This document shows positions 1 through 7,371 of a stretch of DNA of 8,900 nucleotides, in pieces. Position 1 is the first letter of the stretch, and every line of letters begins with the position of its first letter. Both the position numbers and the translations under genes were made by a program. The notes beneath the pieces are model-generated. The model did no database searches and was not told the origin of the DNA. It saw only the letters and a program-made list of their open reading frames with translations. Source of the DNA: an uncultured Caryophanales bacterium (GTDB taxonomy: Bacteria > Bacillota_I > Bacilli_A > RF39 > UBA660); contig CAMVMQ010000033.1 in assembly GCA_947168625.1 (NCBI GenBank), positions 1-8,900 of the forward strand. The letters run 5' to 3'.

Positions 1-9
1 AAGTATGTA

Positions 10-1395
10 TTATCTTGTATTATTCTTTCTTTTATTTTTTTCATCTATATAATTGCAAAGCATGTTAGCTATTTCTTCGCTATTATATGATTTTCCACTT
101 TCTTCAATTCTTTTTTTTATTGTTTCTACTAGTAATGCTCCTGGTACAATATAACCTAGGACACTTCTAACATTATTTTGATTAGTAAATCCATCAATAT
201 CATATTGTTCTTTTTGATTATTAATTAATTTATCAACAGCATAAACTAGTTGTTCATAATTATATTTTTTTAATGTTTCTTCTGCTGCATCTAATAATGC
301 ATCAAACCCTAATTGGGAAACAATCTCTTTTAAAACTTGCGGAGGATAATTATCTATAATTATATTACGAATATTGTAGTCTCTTGTAAAGACCTGTACT
401 CTACCGGTTTTAAAATATTCTAATAGAATATCATTGTGTACTGTTTCTAAACTATTGTATTTTTGTCCTAGTCTAGCAATTATTTCTTTAACTGTTCTTT
501 TATTTTCTTCATTGCAGTTATTTTGAGAACTATTTTTTTCATTTACCTCATTCAAATCTTGAAAGTCTAATAAACCTTCAAATGTTAAATCATTTTCAAG
601 ATTCTTTTTTAAAATATTAAGAACAATTAAAAAGCTTTTATTTTGACCTTCTGAATATCTACTAATAATACTTGGATTTGTTTTAGTCATTTCTAATATT
701 TTTGATACGTATAAAGAAAAATCTTGTGACGAAATACTGTCTGGATTCATATTATTTGTATTTCTTTTTTCTTGAAGATAATCCCTTATTAATGATGTAA
801 CAATTATATTATAAGATAATTTACCATCTATAGTGACACCAACTTTATCACTGCTTAGCAAAAAAGGATTACATCTGTTTACTGGGGAGTATTCTTTTTT
901 GTTCTCTTTATCGATAAATTTTAGTGAATTAATATATTTAGTGATTTTTCTTGCATCTTCTTTTGTTTCTACTCTTACCACTAGGCAATCATTTCGCATT
1001 TCTTGTGAAACTTTTGCTTGACATAATATGTTTTCTCTTAGTATGAAGTCAAATAGTTTTTGCGATAGTTGGTAAATATCTTTTTCTTCTGCCGAAATAT
1101 AAAGTTTGATACCTTTGTGTATTTTATCAAAAAAGGATGCATCATTACTTCCTTTACGATTTTCAAAAACCAGAAAATAAATATGATTCCATGTGTTTTT
1201 TTGATACTCTCTTCCCAATGCTGTTTGAACGGGCACTAAATTAGTTTTGGGTATTTCATATTGTTTTCCTTCATTTGCGCCGAATGAAATTAATTCTGAA
1301 TAAATTGTATCTTCAAAAATAGGAAAATCAGGGTTTTGACTGTATATTTTGGCTAGATATTTTAAAAATATATCTCTTTTTTCGGCACTTGTCAT
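10..1395 (-). CDS. Uncharacterised 461-residue protein, last gene of the PFOR operon (possible HopA1-like segment)
   Basis: I do not recognise this protein with confidence. It is soluble: no signal peptide or membrane segment is visible. Residues 1-60 look helical. Residues 66-205 form a mixed alpha/beta block with the motifs HKGIKLYIS (93-101), QAKVS (126-130), RNDCLVVRV (134-142) and NPF...GVTIDGKLSYN (176-196). Residues 282-300 are an Asn/Glu/Ser/Lys-rich linker, and 301-461 form a mostly helical C-terminal domain. The order K-x-Y-hydrophobic, KV, R-x-D-hydrophobic, then a Gly-rich stretch ending in S-Y/F resembles HopA1-family domains (type III effectors and LxmY-type lanthipeptide proteins). 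This is recalled pattern similarity, not an alignment. The ATG at 1395 overlaps the TGA of the preceding 48-codon ORF (ATGA) and has GAGGAG eight bases upstream (1404-1409), so the start is well supported. The stop is TAA. It is probably co-transcribed and translationally coupled with the PFOR gene. Real gene: high confidence; function: unknown. Confidence 0.9.
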   Translation of the reverse strand: MTSAEKRDIFLKYLAKIYSQNPDFPIFEDTIYSELISFGANEGKQYEIPKTNLVPVQTALGREYQKNTWNHIYFLVFENRKGSNDASFFDKIHKGIKLYISAEEKDIYQLSQKLFDFILRENILCQAKVSQEMRNDCLVVRVETKEDARKITKYINSLKFIDKENKKEYSPVNRCNPFLLSSDKVGVTIDGKLSYNIIVTSLIRDYLQEKRNTNNMNPDSISSQDFSLYVSKILEMTKTNPSIISRYSEGQNKSFLIVLNILKKNLENDLTFEGLLDFQDLNEVNEKNSSQNNCNEENKRTVKEIIARLGQKYNSLETVHNDILLEYFKTGRVQVFTRDYNIRNIIIDNYPPQVLKEIVSQLGFDALLDAAEETLKKYNYEQLVYAVDKLINNQKEQYDIDGFTNQNNVRSVLGYIVPGALLVETIKKRIEESGKSYNSEEIANMLCNYIDEKNKRKNNTR

Positions 1396-1538
1396 CTTTT
1401 TTGCTCCTCTAATTCTTCCGTCAAGTCAATGGTGTCATCTAGTAGTCTTTTAATATTATTGTCTTCAATTTCTTTTTCAGGTAATTTAGTTATTACTTTT
1501 ATTTTTTTACCATCTAATTTTATTTCTGTTTCTTTCAC
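1392..1538 (-). CDS. 48-residue charged small protein, coupled between PFOR and the 461-residue gene
   Basis: This is a short ORF of unknown function starting at GTG (1538-1536). The start overlaps the PFOR stop as GTGA, and its own TGA overlaps the next ATG as ATGA. GGTGAT, a good anti-Shine-Dalgarno match, lies five bases upstream at 1544-1549, inside the last PFOR codons. The product opens with a likely beta hairpin (ETEIKLDGKKIKVITKL, residues 3-19) and ends in an acidic amphipathic helix (residues 22-48, with LLDDTIDLTEELEEQ). It has no cysteines and no membrane segment. Precise overlaps at both ends plus an in-register ribosome binding site argue that it is translated. A small protein stoichiometrically coupled to the downstream 461-residue protein could be its partner, but nothing in the sequence shows that. 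Confidence 0.72.
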   Translation of the reverse strand: MKETEIKLDGKKIKVITKLPEKEIEDNNIKRLLDDTIDLTEELEEQKR

Positions 1539-4500
1539 TTATTATCACCATCCAACATTTTATAATATTCAAATCTATTCATTGCCCATTTTTTTTGCTC
1601 TTCTAATAAAGTAGTGGCATTATCTTTATTTATCCTTTTTAGATTGGCAAATCTATTTTCAGTCATTAAATAATCTTCATACTTTTCAAAATTAGGATGT
1701 TTCGAATCCAAATTAAATTTATTTATATCCGGATTATATCTAAAAGTTAAAAAGTACCCACAATCTGTAGCGAGGCGAGCATTATCTTGTGAATGCTCCA
1801 TGCCATTTTTGATACCATGTTCAATACATGGAGAATATGCTATTACTAGTGATGGTCCATTATGTTCTGATGCTTCTTTTAATACTTTTAGATACTGTTC
1901 TTTATTATAACCAATATTAGTAGAAGCAACATAGACATGTGGATAACACATTGCAATACGAGCCAAATCTTTCTTGTAGTTATCTTTACCAGAAGAAGTG
2001 AATGATGCTACTGAACCAATATTTGACGATTTGGAAGATTGTCCTCCAGTATTAGAGTATACTTCAGTGTCTAATATTAAAATATTTATATTATCTTTTT
2101 TAGATAGGATATGATCAATACCATCATAACCTATATCATAGGCAAAACCATCTCCTCCTACTACCCACACACTCTTAGGGACAATGTAATCTCTCATTTC
2201 TAATAAATATGGATGTTTCTTGTAATTGATTTTTTCTTTTACTTCCTTACATATTTCATAATTATCCATATTATCAAGCCATGATTTAAATTTTTTATTA
2301 CGAGGATATTCTTCCATATATTTTTTTATTTTATTTCTCTTTATATTAATACCAGTTAATATTCCATAACCATATTCAGCATTATCTTCAAATAATGAAC
2401 TAGCCCAAGGTACACTATAAGGTGTACTAGGAATGCTTCCTCCATAGATAGAAGAGCATCCTGTTGCATTAGCTATAACTAAATTATCATTAAATACTCT
2501 GGTTAGATTTGTTAAGTATGGTGTTTCTCCACATCCAGCACATGCTCCTGAGTATTCAAACTTTGGTTCTTTAAATGAAACATTCTTTGTGGTAAGTACT
2601 TTGTTATCATATTTTTCATTTATATTGTTTTTAAGAAGATAATCAAAATTATTATCTTTTTTGTTATTAGAAATCATTTCTAAAGCTTTATTTCCTAGTT
2701 TTCCAGGACATGTGTTTACACATATTCCACATCCAGTGCATGCTTCATAGTTTATTCCGATAGTAAACTCTTTATCTTTAGGCATAAGAGATGGAATACT
2801 AATTACTTTATCATTCTTTTTATCCAATAAAAATGGTCTTATAACTGCGTGAGGACAAGAGAATGCACACTGATTGCACTCAATACAATTTTCTGGTATC
2901 CAATTAGGAATATTCTCAGCAATGTTTCTCTTTTCTTCTTTTGTAGTACCACCTTTGATAGCACCTCCTGCTATCTTAATAAAGTTACTTACTGGCAACT
3001 TATCTCCCTTAAGTAAGTTAATAGTTTCAGCAAAAGAATAGTCATTATTTTCTTTATATTTAAGATTAATCCAATTTTTATCTATTTTTATTTCTTTTAA
3101 ATATTCTAATGATACATCGATAATATTGTTATTTATATCAATTATCTTTTGTCCTTTGGATGAAAATCTTAATTTATTATTTTCTTTCATGATACTTATT
3201 ACTTTATGCATATCATATAAATTCATTATCTTTAATATACATACTTCCATACAAGTATTAATTTTATTCTTTAGCCCTAAATTATTTGCTATTTTATATG
3301 CATCAATAGTATATAAAGTAATATTTTTTAGAGCCATTAGGTATTTTACTTTGTCAGGGAGAGAAGCCTTTAACTTTTCTTCTTCAAGACTTGTGTTTAA
3401 AAATAATATTCCACTATCTTTTAAGTTATCTAGAATATCATATTTATACATATAAGTATCTTTAGATACGACAATGAAGTCTGGATTTTCAATATAGTAT
3501 GTACTTTTTATTTCACTATTTGAAAAACGTAAGTGACTACGTGTGACTCCTCCTGATTTCTTCGAATCATATTGAAAATATCCTTGGACATACTTTGAAG
3601 TATTATCTCCTAGTACTTTAAGTATGTCTTTAGAAGTGGATACCATACCATCAGAGCCGTAGCCATAGATTAATAATTCATATGATTTATTATCTAATTT
3701 AAATTTTTCATCATAATCTAAGCTTAAATTAGTAACATCATCATTAATACCAATAGTAAAATTATTTTTCATATCTTTATTTAAATTATCATATACTGCT
3801 TTTATCATAGCAGGAGTGGTATTCTTTGATGATAATCCATAACGGCCTCCAATTACTAAGATATCAGTACCTTTAACAGCGCTTAATACATCTAAATATA
3901 GGGGCTCGCCAGAAGAGCCTGCTTCTTTAGTTCGATCTAAAACTGCTATTCTTTTCACAGTTTTGGGTATTACTTCTAGTAAATGTTTTATACTAAACGG
4001 TCTAAAGAGATGAACTTCTACTAAACCTACTTTATAACCATCATTATTCAATTTATCAATAGTTTCTTCAACACACTGACATACTGAACCCATGGCAACA
4101 ATAATGGAAGTAGCATTTTCAGCTCCATAATAATTAAATGGTCTATAATTTTTATGGGTTATTTTATTAATTTTTTCCATGTAATATATAACATTATTAA
4201 TAGCTTTTTCATAATAATTGTTTCTGCTTTCGGTATGTTGAAAATAAATATCATCGTTTTCATTAGTCCCAATAGTTACGGGATTTTCATTATTTAAGGC
4301 TCTATTTCTAAAATCTTGTAAAGCCTTTTTATCAATCAATGCTTCTATCTTTGATAAATCTATTTCTTTAATTTTATCTAATTCATGGCTAGTACGAAAG
4401 CCATCAAAGAAGTTAATAAAAGGAAGAGAGGATTTTATGCTAGAAAGATGGGCAACCATTGCCATATGATAAGATTCTTCTACTGACGTTGACGATAGCA

Positions 4501-4915
4501 TGCATACACCAGTACTTCGAGCAGCATATATATCTTGATGATCGCCAAATATGCTTAAAGCGTGAGTGGAAAGTGCACGAGCAGCAACATGGATTACACC
4601 AGGAAGAAGTTCTCCTGCTAATTTATAAAGATTAGGTAGCATTAGTAATAATCCTTGACTTGCTGTAAAGGTTGTACTTAAAATACCACTTTGAAGAGCA
4701 CCATGAACCATGGCAATAGCTCCTTTTTCAGATTCCATTTCTACCACTTTAACTTTGTTTCCAAAAAAATTTTTTTCGCCTTCTGTACTTAATTTATCAA
4801 CTTTTTCAGCCATTGGTGATGCTGGGGTTATTGGATAGATACCTGCTAATTCAGTAAATTTATATGCAACTCTAGCTACGGCTTCATTGGCATCCATAAC
4901 TTTATATTTTGACAT
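1535..4915 (-). CDS. nifJ: Pyruvate:ferredoxin (flavodoxin) oxidoreductase, single-chain PFOR
   Basis: It oxidatively decarboxylates pyruvate with CoA to acetyl-CoA and CO2, passing electrons to ferredoxin or flavodoxin in the cytoplasm. All expected fused domains are present in 1126 residues. The N-terminal domain has YPITPASPMAE with Thr30, Glu63 and Arg113 (AARALSTHALSIFGDH). A transketolase-C-like domain follows (about 260-370), then the gamma domain with GYGSDGMVSTSKD (418-430). Two 4Fe-4S motifs come next: CIECNQCAFSCP (Cys677, 680, 683, 687) and CTGCGICVNTCP (Cys726, 729, 732, 736). The C-terminal thiamine diphosphate domain has GDG (921-923) and EVYSNTGGQ with Asn955. Cys792, 795, 820 and 1030 are positioned to hold the proximal cluster, as in characterised PFORs. 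It is slightly shorter than the common 1170-1200 residues and lacks the C-terminal extension seen in Desulfovibrio africanus PFOR. The middle (about 380-620) is Lys/Asn-rich and looks divergent. The start ATG is preceded by GAGGGA (4921-4926). It is first in an operon with two coupled downstream ORFs. Confidence 0.98.
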   Translation of the reverse strand: MSKYKVMDANEAVARVAYKFTELAGIYPITPASPMAEKVDKLSTEGEKNFFGNKVKVVEMESEKGAIAMVHGALQSGILSTTFTASQGLLLMLPNLYKLAGELLPGVIHVAARALSTHALSIFGDHQDIYAARSTGVCMLSSTSVEESYHMAMVAHLSSIKSSLPFINFFDGFRTSHELDKIKEIDLSKIEALIDKKALQDFRNRALNNENPVTIGTNENDDIYFQHTESRNNYYEKAINNVIYYMEKINKITHKNYRPFNYYGAENATSIIVAMGSVCQCVEETIDKLNNDGYKVGLVEVHLFRPFSIKHLLEVIPKTVKRIAVLDRTKEAGSSGEPLYLDVLSAVKGTDILVIGGRYGLSSKNTTPAMIKAVYDNLNKDMKNNFTIGINDDVTNLSLDYDEKFKLDNKSYELLIYGYGSDGMVSTSKDILKVLGDNTSKYVQGYFQYDSKKSGGVTRSHLRFSNSEIKSTYYIENPDFIVVSKDTYMYKYDILDNLKDSGILFLNTSLEEEKLKASLPDKVKYLMALKNITLYTIDAYKIANNLGLKNKINTCMEVCILKIMNLYDMHKVISIMKENNKLRFSSKGQKIIDINNNIIDVSLEYLKEIKIDKNWINLKYKENNDYSFAETINLLKGDKLPVSNFIKIAGGAIKGGTTKEEKRNIAENIPNWIPENCIECNQCAFSCPHAVIRPFLLDKKNDKVISIPSLMPKDKEFTIGINYEACTGCGICVNTCPGKLGNKALEMISNNKKDNNFDYLLKNNINEKYDNKVLTTKNVSFKEPKFEYSGACAGCGETPYLTNLTRVFNDNLVIANATGCSSIYGGSIPSTPYSVPWASSLFEDNAEYGYGILTGINIKRNKIKKYMEEYPRNKKFKSWLDNMDNYEICKEVKEKINYKKHPYLLEMRDYIVPKSVWVVGGDGFAYDIGYDGIDHILSKKDNINILILDTEVYSNTGGQSSKSSNIGSVASFTSSGKDNYKKDLARIAMCYPHVYVASTNIGYNKEQYLKVLKEASEHNGPSLVIAYSPCIEHGIKNGMEHSQDNARLATDCGYFLTFRYNPDINKFNLDSKHPNFEKYEDYLMTENRFANLKRINKDNATTLLEEQKKWAMNRFEYYKMLDGDNK

Positions 4916-4920
4916 AACAA

Positions 4921-4926
4921 TCCCTC
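4921..4926 (-). promoter_or_regulatory. Ribosome binding site of the PFOR gene
   Basis: GAGGGA on the minus strand lies five bases upstream of the ATG at 4915 and fixes that start. It also forms part of the proximal arm of an inverted repeat that brackets the promoter (arms 4921-4927 and 4983-4989). Confidence 0.7.
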
Positions 4927-4952
4927 TTTTCTTTATTTATGTTTATATGTTA

Positions 4953-4981
4953 ATTTTACCATATCTTAATAAAAATAACAA
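4953..4981 (-). promoter_or_regulatory. Predicted sigma-A promoter of the PFOR operon
   Basis: The minus strand carries an extended -10, TGgTAAAAT (-10 hexamer at 4953-4958, TG at 4960-4961). It lies 17 bp downstream of TTGTTA (4976-4981), which matches four of six -35 consensus bases. Transcription would start near 4946, giving a leader of about 30 nt before the PFOR ATG. The promoter sits between the typA terminator and the PFOR gene, so the PFOR operon is probably an independent transcription unit. Confidence 0.6.
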
Positions 4982-5018
4982 TAGAGGGAATTTATCTCTT
5001 AAATATTTTATTATTTGT

Positions 5019-5056
5019 AAAAAAAAAGAAGTTATTTCTTTGCGTCAAACTTCTTT
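5019..5056 (-). terminator. Intrinsic terminator of typA, overlapping its stop codon
   Basis: Read on the minus strand, a perfect 9-bp stem (AAAGAAGTT, 5056-5048, pairing with AACTTCTTT, 5033-5025) encloses a 14-nt loop. The T-run reaches 5019 (nine T in a row counting the stem end). The 5' arm and loop lie in the last codons of typA, and the TAA stop (5034-5032) lies at the loop/3' arm junction. It separates typA from the PFOR operon. Confidence 0.8.
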
Positions 5057-6840
5057 CTTGATTCGGTATTTAAAATAAATTTTCTAAGTCTTATATAGTT
5101 AGGAGTAATCTCTACTAACTCATCATTATTAATATAATCTAGGCAGATTTCTAGTGAAAGTGGTCTAGGCCTTTTTAATACTACGGTATGATCAGATCCT
5201 GATGCTCTCGTATTGGTTAGTTGCTTTCCTTTTACAACATTTACTGCCAAGTCATTTTCTCTATTACATTCGCCAACAATCATACCTTCATACACTTCTG
5301 TACCCGGCTCGATAAACATTACTCCACGGTCTTCTAATTGTCCTAATGCATATGCGGTTGCTTTACCAGCTTCAGTTGCTACTAAAACACCAAACTTTCT
5401 TTCTGTACTATTTATATTTTCAATTGGTAAATATTCTTTAAAAGAATGATTTAAAATACCATATCCTTTAGTTAGAGTCATGAAATCGGTATTAAAGCCT
5501 ATTAATCCACGAGATGGAATAATATAATTCAATCTAATTAATTCATTAACATTGGACATATTTTCCATTTTACCACCACGAAGGCCCAATGCTTCAATGA
5601 CGCTTCCAACGCAATCATCACTTACTTCAATTTGGACATCTTCATAAGGTTCGCATTTTATACCATCTATTTCTTTTGTGATTACCTCAGGTTTAGATAC
5701 TTGCAATTCGTATCCTTCTCTTCTTAAATTTTCAATTAAGATGGATAGATGTAATTCCCCACGCCCAGAAACAGTCCATGATTCATTTCCTGATTCTTCC
5801 ACCTTTAGGCTTACATCTCTTTGTGTTTCTTTAAATAGTCTCTCTCCTATCTTTCTTGCTGTTACTAATTTACCATCTTTACCGACAAACGGACTATTAT
5901 TTGTCATAAAGTTCATCTTTAGTGTCGGCTCGTCAATTCTTAATATTGGCAGTGCATCTTCTTTTCCAACATCACAGACTGTTTCGCCAACAGAAATATC
6001 CATAAGGCCCGCTACTGCAACAATATCACCAGCAGAAGCTTCTTTTATTTCTACTCTCTTTAGGCCTTCAAAGCCAAATAACTTTTGAATTCTAAATTGT
6101 TTAATGCTTCCATCTAGTCTTACACATGAAACCATTTCGTTTTCTTTAATACGTCCTCTTTCTATTCTACCTATTCCAATACGACCTACATATTCATTAT
6201 AGTCCAAAAGTGCTGGCTGGAATTGAAGAGTTCCTTCAGCATCAACTTTAGGCTCTGGTATTTCATCAATGATTAAATTAAAGATATCATCATAGTTTTC
6301 GACCTGCGTGTTAATGTCTGGTTCTAAAGAGGCGGTACCATTTAATGCTGAAACATATGCAACTTTAAAATCTAATTGTTCTTCGCTTGCTCCCAATTCA
6401 ATAAATAGGTCAATTACTTCATCTAATACCTTTTCCACTCTGGCAGTTGGTTTATCAACTTTATTAATAACAACAATTGGTTTTACTCCTGCTTCTAATG
6501 CCTTTTTTAGAACAAATCTAGTTTGAGGCATAGTACCTTCATAGGCATCCACTAGTAAAAGAACACCATCAACCATATTCATAATTCTTTCAACTTCACC
6601 ACCAAAATCTGCATGTCCTGGAGTATCAAGAATATTAATTTTATATCCATTATAATTTATAGATGTTGTCTTAGCAAGAATAGTTATTCCTCTTTCTCTT
6701 TCTATGTCATTAGAGTCCATAACTCTTTCTGATATTTGTTCATTATCTCTAAATGTTCCTGATTTCTTTAACAATTGATCCACTAATGTTGTCTTACCAT
6801 GGTCAACATGGGCTATAATAGCTATATTTCTAATTTTCAC
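5032..6840 (-). CDS. typA: Translational GTPase TypA/BipA
   Basis: This is a ribosome-binding GTPase of the EF-G/LepA superfamily, acting in the cytoplasm in 50S assembly and in stress or low-temperature adaptation. At 602 residues it is full length for the family. The G domain (1 to about 195) has G1 AHVDHGKTT (10-18), the switch/G2 motif RERGITI (48-54), G3 DTPGH (72-76), G4 NKVD (126-129) and G5 SAL (164-166). A beta-barrel domain II follows (about 205-290), then EF-G-like domains III and V. The TypA-specific C-terminal domain includes RASGSDHTVVLKRPRPLSLE and an ELVEITPNYIRLRKFIL-type ending. The start is GTG (6840-6838), chosen because MKIRNIAIIAHVDHGKTT is the conserved N terminus and AAGGTG lies five bases upstream (6846-6851). 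The gene has its own promoter and terminator, so it looks monocistronic. Confidence 0.98.
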   Translation of the reverse strand: MKIRNIAIIAHVDHGKTTLVDQLLKKSGTFRDNEQISERVMDSNDIERERGITILAKTTSINYNGYKINILDTPGHADFGGEVERIMNMVDGVLLLVDAYEGTMPQTRFVLKKALEAGVKPIVVINKVDKPTARVEKVLDEVIDLFIELGASEEQLDFKVAYVSALNGTASLEPDINTQVENYDDIFNLIIDEIPEPKVDAEGTLQFQPALLDYNEYVGRIGIGRIERGRIKENEMVSCVRLDGSIKQFRIQKLFGFEGLKRVEIKEASAGDIVAVAGLMDISVGETVCDVGKEDALPILRIDEPTLKMNFMTNNSPFVGKDGKLVTARKIGERLFKETQRDVSLKVEESGNESWTVSGRGELHLSILIENLRREGYELQVSKPEVITKEIDGIKCEPYEDVQIEVSDDCVGSVIEALGLRGGKMENMSNVNELIRLNYIIPSRGLIGFNTDFMTLTKGYGILNHSFKEYLPIENINSTERKFGVLVATEAGKATAYALGQLEDRGVMFIEPGTEVYEGMIVGECNRENDLAVNVVKGKQLTNTRASGSDHTVVLKRPRPLSLEICLDYINNDELVEITPNYIRLRKFILNTESRKKFDAKK

Positions 6841-6845
6841 ATTTA

Positions 6846-6851
6846 CACCTT
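6846..6851 (-). promoter_or_regulatory. Ribosome binding site of typA (supports a GTG start)
   Basis: AAGGTG on the minus strand is spaced five bases from GTG at 6840. No in-frame ATG fits the conserved TypA N terminus, so this site supports the GTG start. Confidence 0.65.
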
Positions 6852-6870
6852 CTTTTTTTCACAAGTCATA

Positions 6871-6898
6871 ATTATATCACAAAATGCTGTATTTGCAA
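6871..6898 (-). promoter_or_regulatory. Predicted extended -10 promoter of typA
   Basis: The minus strand shows TGaTATAAT, a perfect -10 hexamer at 6871-6876 with an extended TG at 6878-6879. TTGCAA (6893-6898; four of six -35 consensus bases) lies 16 bp upstream. Transcription would start near 6864, giving a leader of about 24 nt before the GTG start, too short for a riboswitch. Confidence 0.7.
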
Positions 6899-6984
6899 AT
6901 AATTTTTATAAATATTTTTATCTGTCAACAGTTTTATGTATATATTAAACTATCATTTGATACTAGAATAATTTTTAATGGATA

Positions 6985-7012
6985 TTTCAAATTAACTTTA
7001 GTTAATTTGAAA
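6985..7012. repeat. 28-bp perfect palindrome between the DUF308-like gene and typA
   Basis: Two 13-bp arms, TTTCAAATTAACT (6985-6997) and AGTTAATTTGAAA (7000-7012), flank a TT centre. Neither strand has a T-run after it, so it is not a typical intrinsic terminator, and the DUF308-like gene already has a better one at 7021-7049. It lies about 87 bp upstream of the typA -35. It may be an operator, a transcript-end stabilising hairpin or a small dispersed palindromic repeat. The symmetry is certain; the function is not. Confidence 0.6.
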
Positions 7013-7020
7013 GCAAAGTG

Positions 7021-7049
7021 AAAAAAATATCTAAATTGATAGATATTTT
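7021..7049 (-). terminator. Intrinsic terminator after the DUF308-like gene
   Basis: On the minus strand, AAAATATCTA (7049-7040) pairs perfectly with TAGATATTTT (7033-7024) across a 6-nt loop, and the T-run continues to 7021. The stem begins inside the TAA stop codon (7050-7048). The stem is AT-rich but 10 bp long, and its position at the gene end supports termination. Confidence 0.75.
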
Positions 7050-7326
7050 ATTTATTCTTTATCAAAAATGATATGTCTAATACTATAGTAATCATCATAT
7101 AAATACCCGCTATTTTAAATAAGGTATACATGGCACTACTTGGTGCAAATACTAAGATAATTCCTAATACAAGAGATATAATGCTTGTGATTAGGAAAGC
7201 TATTTTTTTATAATCAAAATACTTAGTTAAGGCAGAGGCTGCTATTAAGAATAGAAACAATGATATTAATACTGGTAGTATTTGTAAGAATAGAAAATCT
7301 CCATATTTATATATAAAAATTGCCAT
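7048..7326 (-). CDS. C-terminal part of the interrupted DUF308-like membrane protein (92 residues from first ATG)
   Basis: The ORF encodes about four hydrophobic segments: 1-8 (the end of a helix that begins upstream of the ATG), 15-35, 43-61 and 68-88. The repeating pattern of a helix ending in ILVFAPS, then a Gly-containing helix (FKIAGIYMMITIVLDISFLI), is typical of HdeD/DUF308 proteins. The ATG at 7326 falls inside a predicted helix and lacks a well-spaced Shine-Dalgarno (the nearest, AGGCG, is about 14 bases away), so independent translation is doubtful. The stop codon is merged with the terminator stem. Confidence 0.5.
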   Translation of the reverse strand: MAIFIYKYGDFLFLQILPVLISLFLFLIAASALTKYFDYKKIAFLITSIISLVLGIILVFAPSSAMYTLFKIAGIYMMITIVLDISFLIKNK

Positions 7327-7371
7327 CCAAATACATATAACGCCTGCAAATAGTGGTGCAGAATTTTTCTT

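Larger units (their letters stand above)
6841..7047. other. Intergenic region between the DUF308-like gene and typA
   Basis: This 207-bp stretch holds, from right to left, the T-tract end of a terminator, the 28-bp palindrome at 6985-7012, a lone perfect TTGACA on the minus strand (6923-6928) without a well-placed -10, the typA promoter and its ribosome binding site. No ORF or RNA gene was seen in it. Confidence 0.6.

Noticed and set aside
1392..4915. Alternative genetic code with TGA read as Trp (Mollicutes-like)
   Set aside because: TGA stops occur exactly at coupled gene ends, and conserved tryptophans are TGG, so the standard bacterial code fits.
4916..5018. Riboswitch or leader RNA before PFOR
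   Set aside because: The predicted start near 4946 leaves only about 30 nt of leader, too short for a known riboswitch class, and no structured element was seen.
6923..6928. Perfect TTGACA on the minus strand upstream of typA
   Set aside because: No acceptable -10 lies 16-18 bp downstream, and it is 46 bp from the TATAAT used for the typA call, so it is not a working -35 for that promoter.
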